Positions 21,286-28,846 of a stretch of 64,000 nucleotides of DNA are shown piece after piece (the stretch's first letter is position 1; the number at the start of each line of letters is the position of its first letter). The stretch covers positions 403,257 to 467,256 of the forward strand of contig CAWCSF010000006.1 in the NCBI GenBank assembly GCA_963798195.1, read 5' to 3'. Source of the DNA: CAVSRC01 sp963798195 (GTDB lineage Bacteria > Pseudomonadota > Alphaproteobacteria > Rhizobiales > Kaistiaceae). Made by a program: the position numbers and the translations under genes. The notes beneath the pieces were generated by a model, which was not told the origin of the DNA, did no database searches, and worked only from the letters and a program-made list of their open reading frames with translations.

Positions 21286-22485
21286 CTAGCGGAATTCCAC
21301 CGGCACGCCCTTGCTGACGAGACCGGCCAGTTCCTCCGCATCCCAGTTCGTCAGCCGCACGCAGCCGTGCGAGAAGGTCTTGTCGATTCTCGACGGCTCG
21401 GGCGTGCCGTGGATGCCGTAGGTCGGCTCGCTGAGGTCGATCCAGGTGGTGCCGATCGGATTGTTCGGCCCGGGCGGGATGGTCAGCTGGTCGTGGTTGT
21501 TGCCCTGCACGAAGTTGACGTCCGGCCGGTAGTAGTAGGCGGCGTCGGTCGCGATCGCGTTGACGACGTGGGTGCCGGAGGGCGACGGCAGGTCGGCGCT
21601 GCCGATGGTCGCCGGATAGGCGACGATGATGCGGCCGGCGGCGTCCATGCCGAAGAGTTGCGCGCGTTCCTTGTCTGCGATCAGCGAAGCGACGGCCGGC
21701 TCCTTGCGCGGCTTGCCGACCGCGGCGACGGCGATCTGCGTGCCCGGCGCGCCGAAGTCGACGCCGGGGTTGAGCGCGGCCAGAAGATTCTCGTCCATGT
21801 GAAAGCGCTCGCCGAACATCTCGCGCGGTGTGTGGAAGCCCGACCGCTCCAGCTTGGCGAGCTCGGCATAGTCGCTGGGCAGGTCCGGATAGAACGGCCC
21901 GGCGACGTCCTCCGGCGTGATCGTGTAGCCGACCAGCACCGGCAGCGCCTTGCCCTCGTTCATCGACAGCGCGGTCCACAGGTCGGCGTCGAGCTGCCCG
22001 TCCGGCTTCATGCCGAGGATCAGCTCGGCCACCTGCACGGCCTTGGCGACGTTACGGCCGGCATAGCCGTCGATCACCCCGGGTGAGAACCCGGAGCGGT
22101 CGAGCAGGATTTGCAGCTTGAGCACCAGCGCGTCCGGCTGGTCGGGAGTGGCGGTGGTGCCGGGCACGAACTCGGCGGCGTTGACGGCATCCGCTGTCGG
22201 ATAGACGGGTGGCGGCTTCGCCACCTCCGCCGTGTTCGGCGGCGCAACGGCGTCGGCTGGCGCGGCGGGCGCTTGCGACACCGGCGGCGTCGGCTGGGCT
22301 GGGGCAAGCGGCGCCGGCGCCATCCCCTGCGCCATCGGCGCCGATGCGCCGGGCAGGATCGGGACAGGCGCGCCCTGAGCCGCTGCCTCCTGCGCTGGCG
22401 CCGGGAGGGGCGCCAACAGGATCGCTGCGATGATGGGAAGGGAGAGTTTCAGGCGTGCGGGAACGCCGCGCGGGGTGGGTTTCAT
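21286..22485 (-). CDS. L,D-transpeptidase (YkuD domain), secreted
   Basis: A 399-residue envelope enzyme that forms 3-3 cross-links in peptidoglycan or attaches proteins to it. A signal peptide (LSLPIIAAILLAPLPAPAQ) is followed by a long P/A-rich linker to about residue 100. A peptidoglycan-binding-like domain comes next (LQILLDRSGFSPGVIDGYAG), and the catalytic domain carries HGTPEPSRIDKTFSHGCVRL with the nucleophile cysteine near residue 375. Convergent with pnp. Confidence 0.92.
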   Translation of the reverse strand: MKPTPRGVPARLKLSLPIIAAILLAPLPAPAQEAAAQGAPVPILPGASAPMAQGMAPAPLAPAQPTPPVSQAPAAPADAVAPPNTAEVAKPPPVYPTADAVNAAEFVPGTTATPDQPDALVLKLQILLDRSGFSPGVIDGYAGRNVAKAVQVAELILGMKPDGQLDADLWTALSMNEGKALPVLVGYTITPEDVAGPFYPDLPSDYAELAKLERSGFHTPREMFGERFHMDENLLAALNPGVDFGAPGTQIAVAAVGKPRKEPAVASLIADKERAQLFGMDAAGRIIVAYPATIGSADLPSPSGTHVVNAIATDAAYYYRPDVNFVQGNNHDQLTIPPGPNNPIGTTWIDLSEPTYGIHGTPEPSRIDKTFSHGCVRLTNWDAEELAGLVSKGVPVEFR

Positions 22486-22855
22486 GGTGACAGCTAACGT
22501 TCGAAACGCCGAAAGGCTCCATCCGCGGCGGCGCGGCCCGGAAACTGCTCGATCTTCGGCAATGAAACGGAGCGCTGGCGAAACGCGATCGAGTTCACGC
22601 CTGCGAAGGCTCCGGGACCGCGGCTAGGTGATCGAGCCTTGATGCATGCCGCTTGGGCTGCGGACCTCTAGCGGCGCCACTCCAGAGGCGCCCCGATTTG
22701 AACTTGTCAGCCGAATCAAGGAATTATGCCCCTGCGACTTGGTTACCGTTTGTCAAACAAGGGGTTGCGTCGGGGCGCTGCGTCGCCATATCCTTTGTGC
22801 AGCGCAACAAGCCGTCGACAAACAGCCCGGTATGCGCGGGAAAGGGATTTGGGGC
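22486..22855. other. Intergenic region between L,D-transpeptidase and phaZ
   Basis: A divergent 370-base gap that should hold both promoters. GGCGCC repeats around an 8-base spacer form a hairpin near 22673-22692. TTGTGCAGCGCAACAA at 22795-22810 is an imperfect palindrome rich in TGC/GCA, vaguely like operators of the PHA regulator PhaR. I see no convincing RNA gene or coding sequence here. Confidence 0.35.
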
Positions 22856-24253
22856 TTGTCCGTTTACCAGCTCTATGAACTGAACCATGCCGCCCTCGGC
22901 CCCCTGCGGGCCGCTGCCGACGCGACCCGGCTGTATTTCCAGAATCCGATGAATCCGCTGGCGCATACGCCGTTCGGGCGCAGCGTCGCTGCCAGCGCGG
23001 AACTCTTCGAACGAACGACGCGGCGTTACGGCAAGCCGGAATTCGGTATCGACCGCGTGAGCGTGCGCGGCGTGCAGGTGCCGGTCAATGAGCGCGTTGT
23101 CTGGGCGCGGCCCTTCGGCCGCTTGCTGCATTTCGAGAAGGTCCATGTGCCCGGCGGGCGCCAGCAGCCCAAGCTGCTGATCGTTGCGCCCCTGTCCGGC
23201 CACTACGCGACGCTGCTGCGCGGCACCGTCGCCACCATGCTTGCCGACCATGACGTCTACATCACGGACTGGGCCGATGCCCGCATGGTGCCACTCGCCG
23301 ACGGTCATTTCGACCTCGACGACTACATCGACTACGTCATCTCGATGCTCCACCTGCTTGGGCCGGGCGCGAACGTGATGGCCGTGTGCCAGCCGTCCGT
23401 GCCGGTGCTGGCGGCCGTGGCGCTGATGGAGGCGCGCGGCGACAAGCACCTGCCGGCGACCATGACGCTGATGGGCGGGCCGATCGACACGCGCGTCAGC
23501 CCGACCGCGGTCAACACGCTCGCCAACACCCACGATCTGGAGTGGTTTCAGCAGAACGTCATCATGAAGGTGCCGTTCCCGCACCCCGGCTTTCTGCGCG
23601 ATGTCTACCCCGGCTTCCTGCAGATCTCCGGCTTCCTGTCGATGAACTTCGACCGCCACGTCGACGCCCACCGCGATTTCTATCACCACCTCATCCGTGG
23701 CGACGGCGACCCGGCCGAGAAGCACCGCGAGTTCTACGACGAGTACCTGGCGGTCATGGACCTGACGGCCGAGTTCTATCTCCAGACCGTTGACACGGTC
23801 TTCCTGCGCCACGCGCTGCCCTTGGGCCAGATGACCCACCGCGGCCAGAAAGTCGACCTCGCGGCTATCGAGAATGTTGCCATGCTCACGGTGGAGGGCG
23901 AGAACGACGACATCTCCGGCGTCGGCCAGACCAGGGCGGCGCATGACCTCCTGGTCAACCTGCCGAAGGAAAAGAGCGCCCACTACCTGCAGCTTGGCGT
24001 CGGCCACTTCGGCGTGTTCAACGGCTCCCGTTTCCGCTCCGAGATCGCCCCGCGGATCGGCGATTTCATCGCCACCCATGGTCGCTCCGCCGCGCCCGTG
24101 CGTAAGACCAACGGCAACGGCCACGCCGTCACCAACGGCAACGGCGCCGCGCACCCCGCGCCAGCCCGGAAGGCCGCTGCCGCACCGGTGGCCGCCGCCA
24201 AGGCGCCGCCGCCGAAACGGCGGAAAAGCAAGGCTTCCAAGCCCGCCCATTGA
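22856..24253 (+). CDS. phaZ: Intracellular polyhydroxyalkanoate depolymerase
   Basis: Degrades stored PHA/PHB granules. The N-terminal SVYQLYELNHAALGP, LIVAPLSGHYATLLRGT and the MAVCQPSVPVLA box with the presumed nucleophile cysteine (about residue 178) match the intracellular PhaZ family, which uses Cys rather than Ser. I chose TTG 22856 because AAAGGGA lies 8 bases upstream and homologues begin at this point; ATG 22832 is an alternative adding 8 residues. The last 50 residues form an unusual low-complexity tail (NGNG repeats, then AAAPVAAAKAPPPKRRK) ending in a lysine-rich patch. Confidence 0.92.
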   Translation: MSVYQLYELNHAALGPLRAAADATRLYFQNPMNPLAHTPFGRSVAASAELFERTTRRYGKPEFGIDRVSVRGVQVPVNERVVWARPFGRLLHFEKVHVPGGRQQPKLLIVAPLSGHYATLLRGTVATMLADHDVYITDWADARMVPLADGHFDLDDYIDYVISMLHLLGPGANVMAVCQPSVPVLAAVALMEARGDKHLPATMTLMGGPIDTRVSPTAVNTLANTHDLEWFQQNVIMKVPFPHPGFLRDVYPGFLQISGFLSMNFDRHVDAHRDFYHHLIRGDGDPAEKHREFYDEYLAVMDLTAEFYLQTVDTVFLRHALPLGQMTHRGQKVDLAAIENVAMLTVEGENDDISGVGQTRAAHDLLVNLPKEKSAHYLQLGVGHFGVFNGSRFRSEIAPRIGDFIATHGRSAAPVRKTNGNGHAVTNGNGAAHPAPARKAAAAPVAAAKAPPPKRRKSKASKPAH

Positions 24254-24274
24254 GGTTTCCGCGCCGCGCGAACC

Positions 24275-24303
24275 AAAAATCGGACGCCCGCCGTCCGATT
24301 TTT
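24275..24303 (+). terminator. Intrinsic terminator after phaZ
   Basis: An 11-bp perfect stem (AAAAATCGGAC/GTCCGATTTTT) with a 7-base loop lies 22 bases after the phaZ stop. It is A/T-flanked on both sides, so it could act in both directions. Confidence 0.92.
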
Positions 24304-24341
24304 CTTGAATCGATATCCCCCTCTTCCCACGTTGATGTCTG

Positions 24342-24374
24342 TTACGTAAGATAGACGTACGACTGACGTACGAT
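24342..24374 (+). repeat. Three tandem 11-bp ACGTA repeats before the DUF2852 gene
   Basis: Three consecutive 11-base units, TTACGTAAGAT, AGACGTACGAC and TGACGTACGAT, place ACGTA at 24344, 24355 and 24366. The spacing is one helical turn, so the cores lie on one DNA face. The array ends 13 bases before the start codon, overlapping the probable promoter/leader, and fits an operator for an unknown regulator. Confidence 0.7.
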
Positions 24375-24387
24375 ATAGGGGAATGAC

Positions 24388-24786
24388 ATGGTCAATTCGA
24401 ACGCCCTGCGTCCGGCTTGGACGCCCCTGACGATCCTGCTGATGGTCGTCGGCTTCTGGGTCTTCTGGCCGCTCGGTCTGGCGATGCTCGCCTACATCAT
24501 CTGGGGCGAACGAATTCCAGAAGTCCGGCGGCACTTCGGAGAGATGAAGCGCGACTGGCCCGGATGCGGTCCGGCCCGCGGAACTTCGCGAAGCGGCAAT
24601 GCCGCCTTCGACGATTACCGCGAGCGTGAGCTTCGCCGGCTCGATGAAGAGCGGCGCAAGCTCGACGAGGAACGCCGCGAATTCGAAGAGTTCGTCGCCA
24701 ACCTCCGCCGTGCCCGCGATCACGAGGAGTTCGACCGGTTCAAGCGCGACCGTCCGCGCAAGAATGCGGAGACGATCGACCTCTGA
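24388..24786 (+). CDS. DUF2852 membrane protein
   Basis: A 132-residue protein with one or two N-terminal membrane segments (LTILLMVVGFWVFWPLGLAMLAYIIWG) and a strongly charged coiled-coil C-terminus (ELRRLDEERRKLDEERREF). This matches DUF2852, a family of unknown function that is largely alphaproteobacterial. It is a single-gene unit between two terminators, with the triple 11-bp repeat directly upstream. No enzyme motif is visible; a membrane-anchored scaffold or stress protein is only a guess. Confidence 0.85.
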   Translation: MVNSNALRPAWTPLTILLMVVGFWVFWPLGLAMLAYIIWGERIPEVRRHFGEMKRDWPGCGPARGTSRSGNAAFDDYRERELRRLDEERRKLDEERREFEEFVANLRRARDHEEFDRFKRDRPRKNAETIDL

Positions 24787-24836
24787 CGCGATGCCCTGCC
24801 ATGTTGCGGGCAGCAGGTGACAGCGATAAAAGTGCG

Positions 24837-24868
24837 AACGGCGGAACCAGATCGGTTCCGCCGTTTTG
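24837..24868 (+). terminator. Intrinsic terminator after the DUF2852 gene
   Basis: A 12-bp perfect stem (AACGGCGGAACC/GGTTCCGCCGTT) with a 5-base loop is followed by further T residues, 50 bases after the stop codon. Confidence 0.92.
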
Positions 24869-24907
24869 CTTCGACAGGTTCAGGTGAAAGAATTGAGGAT
24901 CCAGCGC

Positions 24908-25411
24908 ATGACAGTTCGTCGTATTGGCACTGCGGCCATAGCCGCGGCCTCGCTCGCGGCTTTTCAGCTTTCCCCGATGAACATGGCAGCGGCGGCGACC
25001 GGGCCGTTCGGCGGTCTTCAGGGCTCGTGGGCCGGCGCCGGCACGATCTCGCTGACCAACGGCAGCAAGGAGCGTGTGCTCTGCAACGTCCAGTACACCG
25101 TGGCCGCGGACGGCAACAACCTTCAGCAGGCGATGCGCTGCGCAAGCGACACCTACAAGTTTCAGGTCAACGCCTTCGTCAAGTCGGACGGCGGGAATCT
25201 CTCGGGCAACTGGACTGAAACCACCCGCAACGTCACGGGCTCGATCACCGGACAGGCCGGGAGCAGCCGCATCGAGGTCAATGTCAGCGGCGGCAGCCTC
25301 TTCTCGGCGAAGATGGTGATGGCGATGACCGGCGCCAGGCAGATGGTGACCATCGCACCGACGGGCACCGACGTGTCGCTGGTCTCCGTCACCATGGCCA
25401 AGGGCCGGTAG
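24908..25411 (+). CDS. Secreted protein of unknown function
   Basis: A 167-residue protein with an export signal (RRIGTAAIAAASLAAFQLSP, cleavage likely after MAAAA). The mature part (FGGLQGSWAGAGTISLTNGS, then NLSGNWTETTRNVTGSITG) is glycine-, serine- and threonine-rich and beta-stranded, with two cysteines (LCNVQY and MRCAS) that could form a disulfide. Similar small periplasmic proteins are common in Hyphomicrobiales. I cannot assign a function. ATG 24908 is chosen over TTG 24866, which lies within the preceding terminator region. It is followed by its own terminator. Confidence 0.8.
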   Translation: MTVRRIGTAAIAAASLAAFQLSPMNMAAAATGPFGGLQGSWAGAGTISLTNGSKERVLCNVQYTVAADGNNLQQAMRCASDTYKFQVNAFVKSDGGNLSGNWTETTRNVTGSITGQAGSSRIEVNVSGGSLFSAKMVMAMTGARQMVTIAPTGTDVSLVSVTMAKGR

Positions 25412-25486
25412 CGCGGCGGTCCGTTTACGCGCGTCCCGGTCACGACCGCCGGCGGCGTATTAACTCCCGCAGGTATTCACGATGAG

Positions 25487-25518
25487 CGGCGGGGCCAAAA
25501 ATGGCCGCGCCGTTTTTT
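25487..25518 (+). terminator. Intrinsic terminator after the secreted protein
   Basis: GGCGGGGCCA (25488-25497) pairs with TGGCCGCGCC (25502-25511) with one mismatch, and a run of six T residues follows. It lies 77 bases after the stop and ends the rightward unit before the convergent dps gene. Confidence 0.85.
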
Positions 25519-25538
25519 CGTCTTGAAGCGCTGCTGCT

Positions 25539-26060
25539 TTAGTCCTTCGGCTGGCGGCTCGCCTCGAACAAGAACCAGGCGCGCCCTTCCGCCTCGTCGA
25601 TCCAGCCCTCCAGCAGGCTCGCTGTACCGACGTCGTTGTGCTCGTCGCAGGTGGCGTGCACCGCGCGCATCCGCCCCGCGAGCTCCATGTTGTCGCTGCG
25701 CAGTTCGGCCAGCATGTCGCGCGGCGTCACATAGTCCGCGTCGTTGTCGGCGATGGTCTGCAGCCGGCCGATCTCGCCGATCGAGTGCAGCGTCGCGCCG
25801 CCGAGCTTGCGCGCCCGCTCTGCCGCCGCATCGGTGATCGCCAGAAGCTGCGCCGCCTGGTCGTCGAACATCAGGTGGTAGTCGCGGAAATGCGGGCCCG
25901 AGGCATGCCAGTGGAAGTTCTTCGTCTTCATGTAGAGGGCGAAGACATCCGCCAGCAGGGATGCCAGCGCCCCGGCGATGTCTTTCGTCGCGTTGGCGCC
26001 GAGTGCGTTGGGGGTGTTGAGAGGCGCCTTGCGCCGCGCCTTGGGGCTGACATTCGCCAT
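25539..26060 (-). CDS. dps: Dps-family ferritin-like DNA-protection protein
   Basis: A 173-residue four-helix protein. The Dps motif KTKNFHWHASGPHFRDYHLM, followed by the FDDQ helix, supplies the ferroxidase residues at the dimer interface. SDNMELAGRMRAVH and EGRAWFLFEASRQPKD complete the fold. Dps proteins oxidise ferrous iron with peroxide and protect DNA. The start is at 26060 (MANVSPKARRKAPLN), with GAGGAG about ten bases upstream; the frame is open further but unsupported. The lysine/arginine-rich N-terminus could bind DNA. Confidence 0.92.
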   Translation of the reverse strand: MANVSPKARRKAPLNTPNALGANATKDIAGALASLLADVFALYMKTKNFHWHASGPHFRDYHLMFDDQAAQLLAITDAAAERARKLGGATLHSIGEIGRLQTIADNDADYVTPRDMLAELRSDNMELAGRMRAVHATCDEHNDVGTASLLEGWIDEAEGRAWFLFEASRQPKD

Positions 26061-26275
26061 CGGTGTGGTTCTCCTCGGGTCATGGGGCTCCGCCGCCCCT
26101 TCGGAAAGACGGCGCACTTTGCATCCGGACCCGGGGAAAATCCCGCTGAAAAACGCCGCAGCTCTGTGATTCGTGGACGACCGTCGTTCGCGAACAAAAA
26201 GTGAATCACTTGGTAACCGGTTCTGTGGCATCATTCCGCCACAGCATTGATTCGCTTGGGAAACCTTCGCTGGCC

Positions 26276-27040
26276 ATGGCTTTCTTCGCCCGCAAAGAGC
26301 CGGAAACCGCCGACCGCTTCGAGATCGCCACCGAGAGCGGCATCGTCGCCGTCGATATCCGCCGCCATCCGCGCGCGCGGAGCTACACGCTGCGCGTCTC
26401 CGGCCCGGCCAAGCCGCCGGTTCTCACCATGCCGAAGCGCGGCACGCTGACCGAGGCGCGCCGCTTCCTCGATCGTCATTCCGGCTGGCTGAGGCGCCAG
26501 ATCGATCGCCTGCCGCCGGCGATCCCGATTGCCGATGGCTGGCCGATGCCGCTGCGCGGCGTGCTCCACACCATCCATCATGCGCCCGGCATGCGCGGCA
26601 CGGTCACGGTCGGCGAGGATGCCGAAGGGCCGGCGCTCTACGTCTCCGGCGACGCTGCCCATCTCCGCCGCCGCGTCATCGATTTCCTCAAGCGCGAGGC
26701 GCGCCACGATATCGATGCAGCCGTGCAGCGCTGCGCGGCACGGCTGGAGGTGACGCCGAAGGCGGTGCGCTATCGCGACCAGATCACGCGCTGGGGCTCG
26801 TGCACGGCGGAGGGACATCTGTCGTTCTCGTGGCGGCTCATCATGGCGCCGCCGCTGGTGCTGGATTATCTCGCCGCCCACGAGGTGTCGCACCTCGTCG
26901 AGATGAACCACTCGCGCCGCTTCTGGACGCTGTGCAAGTCGCTCTGTCCGGAGACCGACATCGCGCGCAACTGGCTCAACACGCAAGGACCGGCGCTCCA
27001 CGCCATCGGCGCCGACGAACCCACCCGCCAGGCGGCCTAG
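26276..27040 (+). CDS. YgjP-type zinc metallopeptidase (M48/SprT-like)
   Basis: A 254-residue protein of the YgjP/DUF45 family. The zinc site is AAHEVSHLVEMNHSRRFW (HExxH plus a distant H), preceded by TRWGSCTAEGHLSFSWRLI. The family is present in most bacteria and its physiological substrate is not known. ATG 26276 is chosen; TTG 26201 is an upstream alternative. A short hairpin (CTGTGGC/GCCACAG, 26223-26244) lies in the leader. Confidence 0.88.
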   Translation: MAFFARKEPETADRFEIATESGIVAVDIRRHPRARSYTLRVSGPAKPPVLTMPKRGTLTEARRFLDRHSGWLRRQIDRLPPAIPIADGWPMPLRGVLHTIHHAPGMRGTVTVGEDAEGPALYVSGDAAHLRRRVIDFLKREARHDIDAAVQRCAARLEVTPKAVRYRDQITRWGSCTAEGHLSFSWRLIMAPPLVLDYLAAHEVSHLVEMNHSRRFWTLCKSLCPETDIARNWLNTQGPALHAIGADEPTRQAA

Positions 27041-27116
27041 GCTTTCTCCTCGGCATCAGTCCGGGCGGATTTGATACCGTGTCCGCACGCCGTCCCGCGC
27101 AGAGGAGAAAATCCCC

Positions 27117-28481
27117 GTGTACCGTATCGGCAGCGGCGCCGGATTTTCGGGCGACCGCATCGACGCACCGCAATCGGTCGTCGCCGAAATCGCCGCGGCA
27201 GGCGAGGGTGGCGCGATCATCTTCGAGACGATGGGGGAACGCACGCTGGCGCTCGGGCAGTTGGCCCGGCGCAAGGACCCCGATGCCGGCTATGAGCCGC
27301 TGCTCGAGCAATTTCTCGAACCCGTTCTCGCCGCCTGCATCGCCGCCGGCATTGTGATCGTCGGGAATTTCGGTTGTGCCAATCCGCCCGGCGCGGCTGC
27401 GGCGATCGCCGCCATGGCCGCGCGTCTCGGTCTCGGTCCGTTGCGCATCGCGATCGTCGAGGGTGACGACATCGGCGATCGGTTCGACCTCGCGAGCGCG
27501 GAGCATTGGGACGGTGACGGGCGCATGGCCGAACCTGAGGGCGACCCGCTCGCCGTCAACGTCTATCTCGGCGCGCGCGCCATTGCCGATGCCATCGCCG
27601 CGGGCGCCCAGGTGGTCGTCACCGGGCGCGTCGCCGACCCGTCGCTGGCGGTCGGGCCGCTGGTCGCGCATTTCGGCTGGGCGTGGACGGATCTCGACCG
27701 CATCGCGGCGGCGACACTCGCCGGGCACCTGCTCGAATGCGGTTCGCAGGTCAGCGGCGGTTATTTCGCCGATCCGGGTTTCAAGGATGTGCCCGATCCC
27801 GACAACATCGGCTTCCCGATCGCCGAGGTGGAGGAAGACGGTCGCTTCGTCATCACAAAGGCGCGGGGCACCGGCGGCATCATCGATCTGCGCACGGTCA
27901 AGGAACAGATCCTCTACGAGATCCACGATCCGGCCGCCTACCTGACCCCGGATGTGACGCTCGATGTCACCGGCGTCACGCTCGAACAGGTCGGGCACGA
28001 TCGGGTCGCGGTGCGCGGGGCGCGGGGTACCGCCCCGCCCGCCAGGCTCAAGGCGACCGCCAGCTACACCGGCGACTGGCTGGGTGAAGCCGAAATCTCC
28101 TATGCCGGCCCGAACGCTGCCCGACGCGCCACGCTGGCCATCGAAATCATCGAGAAGCGGCTGGCGCGCCGACGCATCGCCGTTGTCTGCCGCGCCGATA
28201 TCATCGGGCTGACGAGCGCCTTCGATGGCGACGATGGCGCGCTGCGCCGTGGCGAATCATACGTCGCCGCCAGCGACCTTCGCGTCCGCGCCGCATTCAG
28301 CGGCGACGACGAAGGCGAGGTCCGGAAGGCGATCGGCGAGGTGATGGCCCTGTACTGCTGTGGCCCGGCGGGTGGTGGCGGTATTCGCACCGCGCTCCGG
28401 CGTCGCGTTCACACGCGATCCTATCTGGTGCCGCGCTCGGATGTGTCCGCCGGCTTTCGCCTTCGGCAGGCGGCGTCATGA
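27117..28481 (+). CDS. AtuA-family acyl-CoA/terpene utilisation protein (DUF1446)
   Basis: A 454-residue protein. MYRIGSGAGFSGDRIDAP, ERTLALGQL and VVTGRVADPSLAVGPLVAHF are characteristic of the AtuA/DUF1446 family, first linked to acyclic terpene (citronellol/geraniol) degradation in Pseudomonas but widespread elsewhere. The start is GTG 27117 with GAGGAGAAAA upstream. It overlaps the next gene by four bases. No terpene-pathway carboxylase genes are nearby, so the substrate here is unknown. Confidence 0.85.
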   Translation: MYRIGSGAGFSGDRIDAPQSVVAEIAAAGEGGAIIFETMGERTLALGQLARRKDPDAGYEPLLEQFLEPVLAACIAAGIVIVGNFGCANPPGAAAAIAAMAARLGLGPLRIAIVEGDDIGDRFDLASAEHWDGDGRMAEPEGDPLAVNVYLGARAIADAIAAGAQVVVTGRVADPSLAVGPLVAHFGWAWTDLDRIAAATLAGHLLECGSQVSGGYFADPGFKDVPDPDNIGFPIAEVEEDGRFVITKARGTGGIIDLRTVKEQILYEIHDPAAYLTPDVTLDVTGVTLEQVGHDRVAVRGARGTAPPARLKATASYTGDWLGEAEISYAGPNAARRATLAIEIIEKRLARRRIAVVCRADIIGLTSAFDGDDGALRRGESYVAASDLRVRAAFSGDDEGEVRKAIGEVMALYCCGPAGGGGIRTALRRRVHTRSYLVPRSDVSAGFRLRQAAS

Positions 28482-28837
28482 CAGACGCAATGCGGACCGT
28501 GCCGCTGCATGTCCTCGCCCACGGCCGCTCGGGCGACAAGGGCAATCGACTCAACGTCAGCGTCATCGCCTACGACGCGGAGGCGTGGCCCCTGATCCTG
28601 GCGCAGGTGACCGAAGCGCGCGTCGCGGAACTCTTCCGTCACCGTCATGCCGGCCGCGTCGTGCGCTACGCGCTGCCCTACCTGCACGCCCTGAATTTCG
28701 TCATCGACGAGGTGCTGGATGGCGGCGTCAATTCCAGCCTGGGGCTCGACACCCACGGCAAGACGCTTTCCTTCCGCGTGCTCGAAATGCCGCTGGAGGT
28801 GCCGGTCGACCTGCTGGAAAGACTGGAGCGGCGCTAG
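28478..28837 (+). CDS. AtuA C-terminal-like small protein
   Basis: A 119-residue protein corresponding to the ferredoxin-fold domain that is often fused to the C-terminus of AtuA. The opening VLAHGRSGDKGNRLNVSVIA and NSSLGLDTHGKTLSFRVLEM are typical. The ATGA overlap with the preceding gene indicates coupled translation and a two-subunit protein. Convergent with the penicillin-binding gene ten bases on. Confidence 0.85.
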   Translation: MTDAMRTVPLHVLAHGRSGDKGNRLNVSVIAYDAEAWPLILAQVTEARVAELFRHRHAGRVVRYALPYLHALNFVIDEVLDGGVNSSLGLDTHGKTLSFRVLEMPLEVPVDLLERLERR

Positions 28838-28846
28838 CCCCTTGTC

